From assembly GCA_034435435.1 (NCBI GenBank), contig DAOTXN010000151.1:1-35156 (forward strand): 35,156 nt of DNA, in the 5' to 3' direction. The stretch's first letter is position 1; each line of letters begins with the position of its first letter. The notes beneath the pieces are model-generated. The model was not told the origin of the DNA, did no database searches, and saw only the letters and a list, made by a program, of their open reading frames with translations. The position numbers and the translations under genes are program-made. This DNA comes from DAOTXN01 sp034435435. Lineage in GTDB: Bacteria > Chloroflexota > Anaerolineae > S140-20. This document shows, piece by piece, positions 1 to 7,669 of the stretch.

Positions 1-110
1 GGGGGGGGCCGCCCCTCTTTTTCCTTGCCTCAGCGCCCAAGATGTGATAGACTTGCATTAATCGCCGAGAGGCTTTTTTGCGACTGATGGTCCGCAAGCG
101 GAGTGCTTGA
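1..110. other. Leader region before moaC, no gene seen
   Basis: The window opens with a run of G residues and a G/C-rich stretch. No reading frame with a recognisable product was found here. The segment presumably holds the promoter and leader of moaC. I looked for a molybdenum-cofactor riboswitch, but nothing could be folded convincingly by eye. Confidence 0.3.
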
Positions 111-608
111 TTGATCCCTCAAGAACTTACCCACATAGATTCCCATGGACAGGTGCGCATGGTGGACGTCGGCCCGAAAGCCGAGACGGAGCGGCTGGCG
201 GTGGCTGCCGCTGAAGTCGTTGTGCAACCTGAAACGCTCCGCCTCATCGAAAAGGGCGAGTTGGCCAAAGGAGACGTGCTCAACACGGCCCGGCTGGCCG
301 GCATCATGGCAGCCAAGCGCACCGCCGAGCTGATTCCGCTGTGTCACCCCATCCCTTTGACCCACATTGACGTGGATGTAACCCTTGACAAAGCCGGGAG
401 TCGCGTTAAAATCACGGCTACGGTGCGCAGCAAAGGCCGCACCGGCGTCGAGATGGAGGCGCTGACTGCCGTTAGCGTGGCGGCGCTCACCGTCTACGAC
501 ATGGCCAAAGCTGTCGAGCGCACCATGCGTATCCAGAACGTGCGGCTGGTGGAAAAACGTGGCGGTCAGCGCGGCGATTATGTCGAGGGAGAAAAAGTCG
601 ATGAGTGA
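111..608 (+). CDS. moaC: Cyclic pyranopterin monophosphate synthase MoaC
   Basis: MoaC converts the 3',8-cyclo-GTP made by MoaA into cyclic pyranopterin monophosphate, in molybdenum cofactor synthesis in the cytoplasm. The 165-residue length fits the family. Visible hallmarks are the N-terminal THID..G..RMVDV segment, LCHPIPLTH in the middle, and KGRTGVEMEALTAVSVAAL followed by YDMAKA. The start is a TTG at 111; a GGAG lies just upstream, and no ATG in frame precedes the conserved THID block. The last 8 bases overlap the ATG of the moaD-moaE fusion, so the two genes are probably translationally coupled. Confidence 0.95.
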   Translation: MIPQELTHIDSHGQVRMVDVGPKAETERLAVAAAEVVVQPETLRLIEKGELAKGDVLNTARLAGIMAAKRTAELIPLCHPIPLTHIDVDVTLDKAGSRVKITATVRSKGRTGVEMEALTAVSVAALTVYDMAKAVERTMRIQNVRLVEKRGGQRGDYVEGEKVDE

Positions 609-1311
609 GACGATGCGGGTACGTGTGCGGGCGTTCGCCTCGCTGCGCCAAACCCTTGGCGCCTCCGACCTGTCCCTCGACCTGCCCACCGGCGCGACCG
701 TGGCGCAATTGCTCGAACGACTGAGGGGCGATTATCCTGCCGTGACCCCACTGCTGTCGCGGGCGATTGTGGCGGTCAATCAAGATTACACCGACAGGTC
801 CCATCCACTCGTATCGGGCGACGAGGTAGCCATCTTTCCACCGGTGAGCGGCGGGGCAGACGAGACCTTTGTCACCTACGCCGCCCTCAGCGCCGCCCCC
901 ATTAACCCACTGGCCCTGGCCGAGCAAGTGGCAGAACCGGGAGCGGGCGCCGTCGTCACCTTTGCCGGTGTGGTGCGCGATAACAACCTGGGTCGCCAGG
1001 TGCGTTGTCTCGAATACGAGGCCTATCCCGAAATGGCCGCGGCCAAAATGCGCCAGGTTGTGGATGCGGCTCGCCAGCGCTGGCCGCTCATCCGCAATGT
1101 GGCCGTGGTGCACCGCACCGGTCGCCTGGAAATTGGCGAGACAGCGGTACTGGTCGCCGTCGGCGCGCCGCATCGAGACGACGGCGCGTTCGAGGCCGCC
1201 CGTTACATCATTGACCGCACTAAAGAGATCGTGCCCATCTGGAAAAAAGAAGTCTGGACCGACGGCGAGGAGTGGTTGGAAGGCGACTATCACCCCAAAC
1301 CGAACGAGTGA
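601..1311 (+). CDS. moaX: Fused MoaD-MoaE (molybdopterin synthase both subunits, MoaX-like)
   Basis: This single 236-residue chain carries both halves of molybdopterin synthase, which adds the dithiolene sulfurs to cyclic pyranopterin monophosphate. Residues 1-85 are a MoaD ubiquitin-like domain ending in FPPVSGG. Residues about 88-236 are MoaE, with FAGVVRDNNLG, LEYEAYPEMA, a histidine-arginine pair and TKEIVPIWKKE, including the expected catalytic lysines K208 and K215/K216. The start was set at ATG 601, inside the moaC stop overlap, because the MoaD fold begins there. The di-glycine that must become a thiocarboxylate is internal (G84-G85), so proteolytic release of MoaD, as reported for mycobacterial MoaX, is expected. 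That is inference. An intrinsic terminator follows. Confidence 0.93.
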   Translation: MSETMRVRVRAFASLRQTLGASDLSLDLPTGATVAQLLERLRGDYPAVTPLLSRAIVAVNQDYTDRSHPLVSGDEVAIFPPVSGGADETFVTYAALSAAPINPLALAEQVAEPGAGAVVTFAGVVRDNNLGRQVRCLEYEAYPEMAAAKMRQVVDAARQRWPLIRNVAVVHRTGRLEIGETAVLVAVGAPHRDDGAFEAARYIIDRTKEIVPIWKKEVWTDGEEWLEGDYHPKPNE

Positions 1312-1317
1312 CGCTGT

Positions 1318-1345
1318 CCCGGTCGTCGAGACGAACCGGGTTTTT
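1318..1345 (+). terminator. Rho-independent terminator after moaD-moaE
   Basis: An inverted repeat at 1318-1340 has outer arms CCCGGT/ACCGGG extended inward by CGTC/GACG around one bulged base. It is followed at once by five T residues. It lies between the fusion gene and moaA, so it either ends the moaC transcript or acts as a read-through point for moaA. Confidence 0.75.
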
Positions 1346-1390
1346 CTATGGTTTGCGCTATGTCACAATCACATAACGTACATCAAAAGT

Positions 1391-1422
1391 CATCCGTTTA
1401 TCCGCTGCCTTATCCGTTGACA
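1391..1422 (+). repeat. ATCCGTT-family dispersed short repeat, copy 1
   Basis: Three imperfect ATCCG(T/C)T units at 7-10 bp spacing end directly at the ATG of moaA (1423). Close relatives are at 18818-18848 and 27127-27157. The same order of units and the same terminal CCGTTGACA are shared with the second copy. Confidence 0.6.
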
Positions 1423-2424
1423 ATGCTGTCCGACAGGCTCGAACGACCGCTGCGCGACTTGCGCATCTCGGTGACCGACCGCTGTAATTTCCGCTGCGTC
1501 TATTGCATGCCCAAAGAGGTTTTCGGGCCGGATCATCCCTTTTTGCCCCGCGAGCAATTGCTTTCTTTTGAGGAAATTTCTCGCCTAGCGCGCATCTCGG
1601 TGACGCATGGGGTCAAGAAGATTCGGTTGACCGGCGGTGAACCGCTGGTGCGCCGTGACATCGAAAAACTGGTCGCCATGCTGGCCGGTCTGCCCGACTT
1701 GGACCTGACGATGACAACCAATGGCTCGCTTTTGGCGAAAAAAGCCCAAGCCCTCAAAGCGGCCGGCTTGCAGCGCGTCACCGTGAGCCTCGACTCGCTG
1801 GACGAGCGCGTCTTTGCGGCGATGAACGACGTAGATTTTCCCGTCTCCAGGGTGCTGCAGGGGATCGAGGCGGCGGCGACGGTCGGCTTGACCCCCCTCA
1901 AAATCAACATGGTCGTCAAACGCGGGGTGAATGAAGAGAGCATCCTGCCGATGGCGCGCTATTTTCGTGGAACCAAGTACATTTTGCGCTTCATCGAATA
2001 TATGGACGTGGGGGCGAGCAATGGTTGGCGGCTGGACGATGTGGTTTCCGCGCGTGAAATCATTGCCAAAATTGACGCTCACATGCCGGTGGAGCCGCTG
2101 GAACCGAACTATCGCGGTGAGGTGGCCAATCGCTGGCGCTACAAAGACGGCAGCGGCGAGATCGGTATCATTGCCTCGGTGACGCAGCCCTTTTGCGGCG
2201 ACTGCACCCGCGCCCGGCTGTCGGCCGAAGGCAAGCTCTATACTTGCCTCTTTGCCACTCACGGCCACGACCTGCGCGCGCTGCTGCGCGGCGGCGCTTC
2301 GGACGCTGAAATCTCGCACACCCTCGCGTCTATCTGGCGCGTCCGCGCCGACCGCTATTCGGAAATTCGCTCCGAGGAGACGGTCGAATTGCCCAAAGTG
2401 GAGATGTCGTACATCGGGGGTTAG
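1423..2424 (+). CDS. moaA: GTP 3',8-cyclase MoaA (radical SAM)
   Basis: MoaA is the radical S-adenosylmethionine enzyme that starts molybdenum cofactor synthesis by cyclising GTP. The 333-residue protein has the N-terminal CNFRCVYC cluster motif (C21, C25, C28), the LTGGEPL motif, a C-terminal cluster CX2CX13C (C258, C261, C275) and the conserved terminal Gly-Gly. The start chosen is ATG 1423 (MLSDRLERPLRDLR), which matches the family N-terminus. A longer form from 1348 or 1360 would translate an ATCCGTT repeat and is less likely. The terminator at 1318-1345 separates it from moaD-moaE. Its stop overlaps the stop of the convergent nucleotidyltransferase gene by a few bases. Confidence 0.96.
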   Translation: MLSDRLERPLRDLRISVTDRCNFRCVYCMPKEVFGPDHPFLPREQLLSFEEISRLARISVTHGVKKIRLTGGEPLVRRDIEKLVAMLAGLPDLDLTMTTNGSLLAKKAQALKAAGLQRVTVSLDSLDERVFAAMNDVDFPVSRVLQGIEAAATVGLTPLKINMVVKRGVNEESILPMARYFRGTKYILRFIEYMDVGASNGWRLDDVVSAREIIAKIDAHMPVEPLEPNYRGEVANRWRYKDGSGEIGIIASVTQPFCGDCTRARLSAEGKLYTCLFATHGHDLRALLRGGASDAEISHTLASIWRVRADRYSEIRSEETVELPKVEMSYIGG

Positions 2425-3014
2425 TCAGTTTCGGGCTGCCCGGTTTGGGCCTTTTCCCACAAGTCCCGGTAGGCAGCCTGCACCGACGGATCTAACTGTT
2501 CTGCCCATACCAGGGGCAATTGCCGCCGGATGATCAAATCCTGCACGTCGGCCAGGTCGCGCATGCGGTGCGCCGCGCTCAACCCGGAAGCCAGTTTGAG
2601 CTCGATCAGCTTTTCTAACGTCACCACGTGTACGCCTTTAATCGCCACGGTCACGTTGGGGGCGGCCGGATCGGGGAACGCGACCGGCTTGGGCAACCCA
2701 TCCCCCGGATACTCACCCGTGGTGATGATTTCAACCCGCACGCCGGTCTCGGTGTCCCGAAAACTCTTCTGGGCGGCGTGGAAGGCCGGCCGGTAACCCC
2801 GGCCCATCCAAAGCTGGCGAAAGCGTTCCAAGCCGGCCGGTGTTAGCAGCAGATCTATGTCCTCAGTCAGGCGGGGGTAACCATGCTCGGCCAGGGCCAG
2901 GCCGCCCAGCAGGGCGTATGGGATGCCGGCGGCCTCAAGTCGCTCGACCAGGCGCCGCAGCGCCGTGTGTAAAGGCCCTGTGCCAGCAAAATAGGCGCTG
3001 GCCTCGCGCAGCAT
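2421..3014 (-). CDS. AbiEii-type nucleotidyltransferase-like protein
   Basis: This is a 197-residue protein of the nucleotidyltransferase superfamily. It shows ALLGGLALAEHG then TEDIDLLL, the Gly-Gly plus D-X-D signature (G37-G38, D52, D54), followed later by a helical K/L-rich segment and RDLADVQDLI, as in the AbiEii/AbiGii-toxin or DUF6036-like group. Substrate and role are unknown. The preferred start is ATG 3014, because a strong AAGGAGGAG lies 5 bases upstream of it. A longer frame from ATG 3071 (216 residues) has no visible ribosome-binding site. No adjacent antitoxin partner is seen. The 3' end overlaps the convergent moaA stop. It may be a toxin-like or RNA-modifying enzyme, but this cannot be decided from sequence. 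Confidence 0.75.
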   Translation of the reverse strand: MLREASAYFAGTGPLHTALRRLVERLEAAGIPYALLGGLALAEHGYPRLTEDIDLLLTPAGLERFRQLWMGRGYRPAFHAAQKSFRDTETGVRVEIITTGEYPGDGLPKPVAFPDPAAPNVTVAIKGVHVVTLEKLIELKLASGLSAAHRMRDLADVQDLIIRRQLPLVWAEQLDPSVQAAYRDLWEKAQTGQPETD

Positions 3015-3104
3015 GGCATCTCCTCCTTGCCGTAAAAGCGATTCGTAGGTAAACTCGGGTTCCTGGTTCATGTTGGGTAATTGACACGTATTGATGCCGA
3101 GCAG

Positions 3105-3133
3105 ATTATACTTACTCTACCTGCCATGGGCAA
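3105..3133 (-). promoter_or_regulatory. Possible promoter of the nucleotidyltransferase gene
   Basis: On the minus strand a perfect -10 (TATAAT, 3105-3110) is preceded at 17 bp by TTGCCC (4 of 6 matches to the -35 consensus). The predicted start is near 3098. On the plus strand the same region has TTGACA at 3081-3086 with a weak GATTAT 17 bp downstream, which might serve the subtilase gene. Confidence 0.45.
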
Positions 3134-3285
3134 ATCGGCGCGCCTTGTATGGGGACGATGCATGTGCTCAAGTGTAATAACCGGCTGCCGATACTGAATA
3201 GCGTGGCGGCGAATCTGCCGCCGGATTGATTCTCCCTGTTCGCCAAGGTGTCCTTGCGCCGGGGACAATAAAGGAGTCCCGTTCA

Positions 3286-6200
3286 ATGAAGCTCAAGTCT
3301 TTCTTTTTGGTGACGGTCCTGGCTATGGTCGCGGCTGCCCTGTCTGTGGCGACGGCAGCCCAGCCGGCTATTTCGATACAAACAGGGGTGGATAGGACGG
3401 CCAAACGCGTTGCTGTTGGATTGCCTGGACACTCGGTTGCTTCTGTGACTGAACCGATGGCGACACAAGCCGTCCTGTTGTCGGAAGGGTTTGAAGGCAG
3501 TGTGTTTCCGCCGGCAGGTTGGACCCACATTCAAAATAACGCTTATACCTGGTACAAAAGTGACAGCGTGGCCCACGATGGTGTTTATGAGGCATCGGTT
3601 GAATATGACCCTGCTCCTGCCGATCAAGATGAATGGCTGATCTCCCCCGAACTGGCGGACGTGAAAAGCGCCGAGCTTGACTTTTGGTCCTTCGGCAGCC
3701 TCTACTGGTGTCGCGACACGTTTGACAATTGCGACCTCAATGTCTGGATAGTGGTCGGACCGGACGTCAACGACGGGGATGACATTTTTCTTACCCGGGC
3801 TGACGATGATTGGCCGGGTAGTTATGTCTACGCCGAGTCGGTCACGGATTTAACGCCCCATTTGCCGGGTGGCCCGATTCGTATTGGCTTTCAGTATTCA
3901 GGAAACGATGGCGCGCAGGTGGCCCTGGATGACATCATGCTGACCGGAATCACCGGGCCTGCTGGCTGGTTAGGAGGCGATGTGTTGGACGCCGAGCTGG
4001 GCGGCGCCGAAGCGGTGTGTACTCAGGCGACCGTGTCCATTGACGACGGTCAGGACGTGCTCGCCAACCTCGATGGCTCTTATGGCCCTGCGCTGATCCT
4101 TTCCGGCACGCACACCGTCACAGCCACGGCTCCGGGCTTTTCAGTACAGACGGCCACCGTGAGCATCGTGGATGGCCTCACCACCACCCAGGACTTTGGC
4201 CTGTGGCGACCGGTGATCTCTGTATCTCCCACTCACTTTCTCTCCATCACGGCCTATCTCAGCCGCGAGCTGACTTTACCCTTGACCCTCGTCAATAACG
4301 GGCACCTGTCGCTGACTTTTGAGCTTGACGAGCAGCAGTCTGCCCCAGCGGTCGGCGCGACGGGAAAAACCCAATCGCAGCCGGGCATCCAGGTGGAGCC
4401 GAAATTACTGGCTCAACTGGCCGCCGATGAATCGACCGGCTATCTCATCTACTTGCGCGAGCGGCCCGATCTGTCGCCCGCTTTTAACCTGGACTGGCGC
4501 GAACGGGGTTGGTTCGTGGTGAACGCGCTGCGCGAGACGGCCGCGCGCTCTCAGGCTCGGGTGCGCGCCTACCTGGACGCGCAGGGAGCCGAGTATGAAG
4601 CTTTTTGGATCGCCAATGTCATCGCGGTCAAATCGTCAAATCGGGCAACTTTTGAGGGGTTAAAGAATCTGGTCGAGATCGAAGCGCTGCGAGCGCAACG
4701 GACCATTTTTTTGCACGAGCCGGTCGAGACCCATCTGTCAGACGTTGAACTCGCCGCCGTCGAATCCAACCTGACGCACATTGACGTTGACGATGTGTGG
4801 GCTTGGGGTGTAACGGGCGATGGGATGGTCGTGGCAAACATTGACACCGGCGTGCGCTATACCCACCAGGCGTTGGTGGAGCATTACCGGGGCAATCTGG
4901 GCGGCGGGAATTTTGATCACAACTACAACTGGTGGGATCCCTACGATCACACTTTGTCGCCCCGCGACCCCGACTCTGTCTCTCCTACGCACGGCTCACA
5001 CACCATGGGCACCATGGTCGGCGACGATGGCGGTGTGAATCAGATCGGTGTAGCTCCGGGCGCCAAATGGATGGCCTGTCAGGGCTTTGCGGCCGATGGC
5101 ACGGCGACCGATGTAGACCTGCTCGAATGCGGGCAATTTATCCTCGCGCCCTGGGACCTCAGCGGCAGCAACCCTACCCCCGACATGCGTCCGCACGTGG
5201 TGAACAACTCGTGGGGGTCTTGCGGCAATCCCGAACCTTACGACCCGTGGTACCAAGGCGTCGTCGATGCGTGGGTGGCAGCGGGTGTTTACCCCGTGTT
5301 TGCCAATGGCAACCTGCGTGTGCCTCCTTATGGCGACTGTCCGGTAGCGCCGGGTTCGGTGGGCAACCCGGCCCGTTATGGCAACGTGACCGGCGTCGGC
5401 GCACTGGGACGCAATAATGCGGCCCTCGCCAGTTACTCACTCTGGGGGCCGTCGGATGTGGCTGACACGCTCAATCCGGTGTCCCCCTACGACTATCTCA
5501 AACCCCAGGTGTCGGCGCCGGGAACCAATCGCTCTGTCTATGGTCTCAATGACACCGGCTACCAGGATATGAGCGGCACCTCTATGGCCACTCCCCACGT
5601 GGCCGGCGTCATTGCTCTGATGTGGGACGCCGCGCCCTGCTTAATCGGAGATTATGTCAATACTGAAACGCTCATCGAGCAAACGACGACACCGACGACC
5701 TGGCCAGGGTACACCTTGCAGCCCTACGACGGTCCGGGTGGCGTCCCCAACAACGCCACCGGCTGGGGCGAGATCAACGCTCTGGCGGCGGTGCAGGCGG
5801 CGCAGAACTATTGTGGCGCCGACCTGCCGTGGGTGTGGACCGACCCCGTCAGCGGCACGCTGCCAGCCATGGGCGAAATCGGTATCGACGTGACCTTTTT
5901 CTGCACCCAGACCCAAACCTATACCGGCACGCTGGTCGTGCGCCACAACGACCCCTGCGCGGAGGACCTTGAGCTGCCCATCCTGCTTCAATGCGTCCAG
6001 TCATCCCCTCAACCCACCTGGGACAAGATCGCGTGGGTCAACGACGGACTGACGGCGATCTGGCCGCTGACCGCGCCTCTCACCGTCGCGCCCGGCGACA
6101 CGATCCAGATTGTGGATCGCGTCACCCTTTCGCACACCGACTTGGTCACGTTCACTCTCTCGGAGCAGTGGAACAACTCGTTGGCGTTGGTGGATTGGGA

Positions 6201-6684
6201 GACCACTGCGGGCAGCCTCACAACCGCAACAGGCGTGTTGGATTGGCAGGCGTCGGGTGTGCCGACTGACACCTGGCACGTGCTCACGAAAACCTTTGTC
6301 GTCTCCGAGGGCGATTGGATTTACGACTTTGTGACCGAGACGTTGGACGTGCAGGGGACGCTGGCTATAGACCAGCGCACGGTGGGCTATTTGTATGCAG
6401 GCCGCTGTGTGCATCTGGAGGGCATTACTATCGCCGGGGCCGTCAGCGGTGTGACGGGTATTTATACGTTCACTACCACCTATACGCCTATCAGCGCGAC
6501 GCTGCCCGTCGCCTACTTGTGGGACAACGGCGACACGACGGCTACTTCTATCCGCAATCTAGGGGAGGGCGCGTATACGCTCACCGTAACGGCGACCAAC
6601 TGTATCGCCACTGCCGTCGCCGACGAGCACGTCGTCGTGACGATACCGCCAAAGCGAGTCTACCTGCCGGTCGTGCTCAAATAG
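3286..6684 (+). CDS. Secreted multidomain subtilisin-like serine protease (S8)
   Basis: This 1132-residue exported protease starts at ATG 3286, after AAAGGAG, with a signal peptide (residues about 1-25, ending ATAAQ). In order it shows a choice-of-anchor-J/MAM-like beta-sandwich (about 65-220), a carboxypeptidase-regulatory-like domain (about 225-300), an I9-propeptide-like stretch (about 375-475), and the S8 catalytic domain. The catalytic triad is D520 (IDTG), H572 (HGSH) and S766 (GTSMATPHVAG), with a likely oxyanion N676 (ANGN). After the protease come Ig-like and DUF11-like segments and a PKD-like domain, then the tail VYLPVVLK. The triad is intact, so it is probably active outside the cell. 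The natural substrate is unknown. A terminator follows. Confidence 0.93.
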   Translation: MKLKSFFLVTVLAMVAAALSVATAAQPAISIQTGVDRTAKRVAVGLPGHSVASVTEPMATQAVLLSEGFEGSVFPPAGWTHIQNNAYTWYKSDSVAHDGVYEASVEYDPAPADQDEWLISPELADVKSAELDFWSFGSLYWCRDTFDNCDLNVWIVVGPDVNDGDDIFLTRADDDWPGSYVYAESVTDLTPHLPGGPIRIGFQYSGNDGAQVALDDIMLTGITGPAGWLGGDVLDAELGGAEAVCTQATVSIDDGQDVLANLDGSYGPALILSGTHTVTATAPGFSVQTATVSIVDGLTTTQDFGLWRPVISVSPTHFLSITAYLSRELTLPLTLVNNGHLSLTFELDEQQSAPAVGATGKTQSQPGIQVEPKLLAQLAADESTGYLIYLRERPDLSPAFNLDWRERGWFVVNALRETAARSQARVRAYLDAQGAEYEAFWIANVIAVKSSNRATFEGLKNLVEIEALRAQRTIFLHEPVETHLSDVELAAVESNLTHIDVDDVWAWGVTGDGMVVANIDTGVRYTHQALVEHYRGNLGGGNFDHNYNWWDPYDHTLSPRDPDSVSPTHGSHTMGTMVGDDGGVNQIGVAPGAKWMACQGFAADGTATDVDLLECGQFILAPWDLSGSNPTPDMRPHVVNNSWGSCGNPEPYDPWYQGVVDAWVAAGVYPVFANGNLRVPPYGDCPVAPGSVGNPARYGNVTGVGALGRNNAALASYSLWGPSDVADTLNPVSPYDYLKPQVSAPGTNRSVYGLNDTGYQDMSGTSMATPHVAGVIALMWDAAPCLIGDYVNTETLIEQTTTPTTWPGYTLQPYDGPGGVPNNATGWGEINALAAVQAAQNYCGADLPWVWTDPVSGTLPAMGEIGIDVTFFCTQTQTYTGTLVVRHNDPCAEDLELPILLQCVQSSPQPTWDKIAWVNDGLTAIWPLTAPLTVAPGDTIQIVDRVTLSHTDLVTFTLSEQWNNSLALVDWETTAGSLTTATGVLDWQASGVPTDTWHVLTKTFVVSEGDWIYDFVTETLDVQGTLAIDQRTVGYLYAGRCVHLEGITIAGAVSGVTGIYTFTTTYTPISATLPVAYLWDNGDTTATSIRNLGEGAYTLTVTATNCIATAVADEHVVVTIPPKRVYLPVVLK

Positions 6685-6709
6685 TCCGACCCGGCGGACC
6701 AACACAAAA

Positions 6710-6747
6710 GAGGGTCGGCGAGAATTTTTCGCTGACCCTCTGGTTTT
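6710..6747. terminator. Bidirectional intrinsic terminator
   Basis: An 11-bp stem (6710-6720 with 6730-6740, one G-U pair in RNA) encloses a 9-base loop. T-rich tracts flank it on both strands (TGGTTTT on plus, TTTTGTGTT on minus). It lies between the convergent subtilase and coiled-coil genes and suits both. Confidence 0.8.
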
Positions 6748-6762
6748 CAGACATGCTGCCAT

Positions 6763-7590
6763 TCAAGATTCTGCGCCCGGCGCAAACAGCCGCGCTGCCA
6801 CCCGTTCCTGGCGCGAATCTAACACACCAATCCCTTCGGCCTCGGCCGTCTGGTCCACGGCCTCATAGACGCGCAGGCCAAAGAGATAAGGCAAATAGGG
6901 CGGTTCGATTCCCTGTTGCGACAGTCGCTTCTGAAAGACCGTGTCTTGCAGTCGGTCGCTCCACTTTTCCAGGTCCTTCAGGCGCGCCCGCGCCTTGACC
7001 TCGATCAGCGCCCACAGGCGTTGTCCGGTGGGATCTTTGAGGGGCAACGCCACATCCACTTCGCCATCCAACAACACGGAACGTGGCTCCCCCAGGAGCT
7101 GGTACCCCCTTTGTTTGAGGGCATAAATGAGCACCTCTTCGGCGTCTACTTCCAGCTCCATACCCAGGCGCGTGGCCAACTGGCCGACGTGGCGTTGAGT
7201 GCGATCAAGGGTTTCGTGCATCTGATTGACAGTTCGCTGAAGCTGCTGGCGACCTGTCTCCAGATGGTCCATACGCTGTTCAAGCCGTTGCTGACTCTCG
7301 ACAAGCATGTGAACCGTCTGCTCGGTGCGCTTTTGAACCTCGACCAACTCGTTGACGCGCTGCTCGGTGCGCTTTTGGGCCTCGGCTAGCTCGTTGACGC
7401 GCTGCTCGGTGCGCTTTTGGGCGTTGGTCAGCGCCTCTATCTGCCCCGTGGTCCGGCCAATGGTGCGCCACACCTGTTCCATTTGCTCGTCAATGCTGCG
7501 TCGCCATTGACGAGTTTCGAGGTCGGCCTGCAGGGTCGCTTCTTCCCGCGCAATCTCGCGTATCTGGGTTTCCAAATCAGCGGGCAGCAT
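6763..7590 (-). CDS. Coiled-coil protein with PD-(D/E)XK nuclease-like C-terminus (DUF3782-like)
   Basis: This 275-residue protein begins at ATG 7590, preceded by GAGGAAAC. Residues about 35-140 are a long heptad coiled coil that contains a near-perfect 14-residue repeat (AQKRTEQRVNELAE type) three times. The DNA repeats at a 42-bp period around 7321-7419. The C-terminal part has GEVDVALPL and then WALIEVKARARLKDLEKW, which fit the D and E-X-K of a PD-(D/E)XK nuclease fold (about D179 and E197-K199). This architecture is common and uncharacterised in Chloroflexota and cyanobacteria. A role in DNA or RNA cleavage is inferred only from the fold-like motif. It lies 79 bases downstream of the menA-like gene on the same strand and may share its transcript. 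Confidence 0.78.
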   Translation of the reverse strand: MLPADLETQIREIAREEATLQADLETRQWRRSIDEQMEQVWRTIGRTTGQIEALTNAQKRTEQRVNELAEAQKRTEQRVNELVEVQKRTEQTVHMLVESQQRLEQRMDHLETGRQQLQRTVNQMHETLDRTQRHVGQLATRLGMELEVDAEEVLIYALKQRGYQLLGEPRSVLLDGEVDVALPLKDPTGQRLWALIEVKARARLKDLEKWSDRLQDTVFQKRLSQQGIEPPYLPYLFGLRVYEAVDQTAEAEGIGVLDSRQERVAARLFAPGAES

Positions 7591-7669
7591 CACTGTTTCC
7601 TCGAATGGCTAACCGCACGGGCTAACACTATCCATCGCTAACACATGGTAACACACGCGCCGGGGGTCG

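Noticed and set aside
1..110. Molybdenum cofactor riboswitch before moaC
   Set aside because: Only about 110 bases are available and no fold matching that aptamer could be recognised by eye. A covariance-model search would decide.
487..1293. Long minus-strand frame of 268 codons
   Set aside because: It lies fully opposite moaC and moaD-moaE, whose families are certain. It is a shadow frame of G+C-rich codons.
3203..3220. Small GGCGGC/GCCGCC hairpin in the subtilase leader
   Set aside because: It has only 6 bp in a G+C-rich region, expected by chance and with no supporting signal.
6661..6684. LPXTG-type sortase signal at the subtilase C-terminus
   Set aside because: No LPXTG, no hydrophobic helix and no basic end follow the YLP residues. 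The protein stops within about 6 residues.
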